From: Alloprevotella rava
GTDB lineage: Bacteria; Bacteroidota; Bacteroidia; Bacteroidales; Bacteroidaceae
Direction: 5' to 3'
Assembly (NCBI RefSeq): GCF_014195585.1
Contig: NZ_JACICA010000004.1
Location: 113,363 to 177,362, forward strand
DNA: 64,000 bases
Shown here: piece after piece, positions 63,051 to 64,000 of the stretch
Numbering within the stretch: position 1 is the stretch's first letter
Layout of the letters: each line of letters starts with the position of its first letter
Made by a program: the position numbers and the translations under genes
The notes under the pieces: generated by a model
Database searches by the model: none
What the model saw: the letters and a program-made list of their open reading frames with translations, nothing else
What the model was told of the DNA's origin: nothing

Positions 63051-63871
63051 TAGGACAGTATCGTTATTTGATGCTATAACAGCAAAATATACGCTAAAAC
63101 CTACTGGAAAAAGAAAATATCATCGAAGTTCTACAATGTCAAAGGCAGAAGTCATGCTGATAATGATTCTTTTCCACACTTCCGGTTATCGCTGCTTTAA
63201 ACATTTCTATCTTGAAAAAGTATGTAAGCATCTTCGCCATCTGTTTCCCAAAGTTGTTTCTTATAACCGCTTAGTAGAATTGGAAAGGGATGTAGCCGTA
63301 CCCTTAACCTTGTTTATCAAGAAGGTCCTCTTGGGCAAATGCACGGGCATAAGCTTCGTTGACAGCACACCACTGCGTGTCTGCAAAAACCAAAGAATAC
63401 ATATTCACAAAGTTTTCAAAGGCATAGCCCAAAGAGGGAAATGTTCTATGGGTTGGTTCTTCGGTTTCAAATTGCATTTGATTTGTAATGAGAAAGGAGA
63501 GCTTCTCAACTTTATGATAACGCCGGGAGATGTTGATGACCGTAAACCTTTGGAGTATCAAGCTTTTGTAGAGTTTATACATGGTAAGCTGGTTGGTGAC
63601 AAGGGGTACATCAGTAAGAACCTCTTTCAAAGGCTTTTCGTTGACGGAATACAACTTATTACCAAATTGAAAAGTAACATGAAAGGAGCTTTAATGAGCG
63701 TTTCAGACAGACTTTTACTCAGAAAAAGAGCCATTATAGAAACGGTGAATGATGAACTTAAGAACATTGCACAAGTGGAACACTCCAGGCATAGATGCTT
63801 TGACAATTTCATCGTCAACTTATTAGGGGCAATTGCTGCCTATTGTCTATTTCCAAATATTGCTGTCCGGT
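63051..63871 (+). mobile_element. IS982-family insertion sequence, probably incomplete at the left
   Basis: A transposase gene lies between candidate terminal repeats: left TTAGGACAG (GGACAG at 63053-63058) and right CTGTCCGGTAA (CTGTCC at 63863-63868); both carry ATTTG a few bases further in. The arms match with small gaps only. No clear target-site duplication can be seen. Inserted just after the fba terminator. Confidence 0.7.
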
Positions 63872-63873
63872 AA
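63136..63873 (+). CDS. IS982-family transposase, likely N-terminally truncated
   Basis: DDE transposase, 245 residues from ATG 63136. Family blocks: SKAEVMLIMILFH, FLEKVCKHLRHLFP-like FYLEKVCKHLRHLFP, the first catalytic Asp in SFVDSTPLRVC, CSMGWFFGFKLHLI, the second Asp in TPGDVDDRKPL/VGDKGYISKNLF and the Glu in IIETVNDELKN. Upstream codons still read family-like sequence (KYTLKPTGKRKYHRSS) in frame but have no start codon back to the left terminal repeat, so 20-40 N-terminal residues seem to have lost their start. The stop falls inside the right terminal repeat. Confidence 0.85.
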   Translation: MSKAEVMLIMILFHTSGYRCFKHFYLEKVCKHLRHLFPKVVSYNRLVELERDVAVPLTLFIKKVLLGKCTGISFVDSTPLRVCKNQRIHIHKVFKGIAQRGKCSMGWFFGFKLHLICNEKGELLNFMITPGDVDDRKPLEYQAFVEFIHGKLVGDKGYISKNLFQRLFVDGIQLITKLKSNMKGALMSVSDRLLLRKRAIIETVNDELKNIAQVEHSRHRCFDNFIVNLLGAIAAYCLFPNIAVR

Positions 63874-63889
63874 ACTTCCAAACGACACA

Positions 63890-63938
63890 AGAAAGCTTCC
63901 CGAAGCCCTTTAGAATAGGACTTCGGGCTTTCTTTTTC
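63890..63938 (+). terminator. Terminator downstream of the IS element
   Basis: AGAAAG and CCCGAAG (63890-63905) pair with CTTCGGG-CTTTCT (63921-63933), with a bulge, followed by TTTTTC. Confidence 0.75.
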
Positions 63939-64000
63939 AAAAAGCAAGCCCCCTAATCAAATAATGATGGTTCTAGTGGTGGGGATTTAGCTCTTTCAGC

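Overview
The window is a piece of a Bacteroidota chromosome, most likely order Bacteroidales and Prevotellaceae-like. Supporting signs are promoters of the TTTG-N19/20-TAnnTTTG type, almost no Shine-Dalgarno sequences, a Porin_10 porin, DUF4199/DUF4924/DUF6048/DUF3256 proteins found mainly in this phylum, an archaeal/eukaryotic-type ProS, a BspA-type leucine-rich-repeat protein, and two proteins ending in a type IX secretion (T9SS)-like C-terminal signal. The species cannot be fixed from the sequence alone. Most of the window is core genome; the accessory parts are the intergenic repeats, the 1.3 kb non-coding stretch before the BspA gene, and an IS982-type element at the right end.

Layout. 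1-1712 is the 5' part of dnaX (minus). 2.8-5.4 kb holds pyrK-pyrD (minus), divergent from cutC. 5.5-5.9 kb is an array of four tRNA-Val genes. 6.0-12.3 kb holds an OmpA-like lipoprotein (minus), then proS, an ABC-F ATPase and an M13 metallopeptidase. A tRNA-Asp follows. 12.6-15.3 kb is a tightly overlapping minus-strand operon, recR - small membrane protein - glycosyltransferase - acetyltransferase, divergent from engB - histidine kinase - metA. 18.4-20.5 kb is a porin. 20.8-25.5 kb is a plus-strand chain: DUF4199, glycosyltransferase, two envelope proteins, apbE and a Crp/Fnr regulator. A HAD phosphatase, a GH125 mannosidase and a DUF5715 protein follow. 29-32.6 kb is phoH-purC-ubiE-aroE. 32.8-37.7 kb carries an outer-membrane beta-barrel protein and a secreted endonuclease. 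37.9-44.5 kb is TPM/lemA, then purM-prfA-DUF4153-pyrF. 44.7-48.1 kb is tsaC/sua5-like - ClC channel - fmt (minus). 49.4-51.2 kb is the BspA-like surface protein. 51.4-55.1 kb is LysE-type exporter - DUF4924 - rfbD - prfC (minus). The right end has a ROK glucokinase, rpsF-rpsR-rplI, truA, an EamA transporter, a GH109-like oxidoreductase, rpmE, DUF3256, fba and the IS982 copy.

The most unusual signal is a family of five intergenic arrays (about 2.0, 18.2, 27.7, 35.8 and 48.5 kb). In each, a heptamer AATAAGG or its complement CCTTATT recurs at exactly 21-bp steps in either orientation, separated by 14-bp near-palindromic spacers of two kinds (TTTGAAAA-type and GTCAGCTGAC-type). I do not recognise this as a described element. 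Three of the five copies lie between convergent genes. The region 48.1-49.4 kb additionally stacks a cluster of GTGACAAC octamers and a GC-rich long inverted repeat upstream of the BspA gene. Other points are near-leaderless promoters, a shared tRNA promoter block, strong Shine-Dalgarno sites confined to rpsR and rplI, and TTG starts for phoH and the ABC-F gene.
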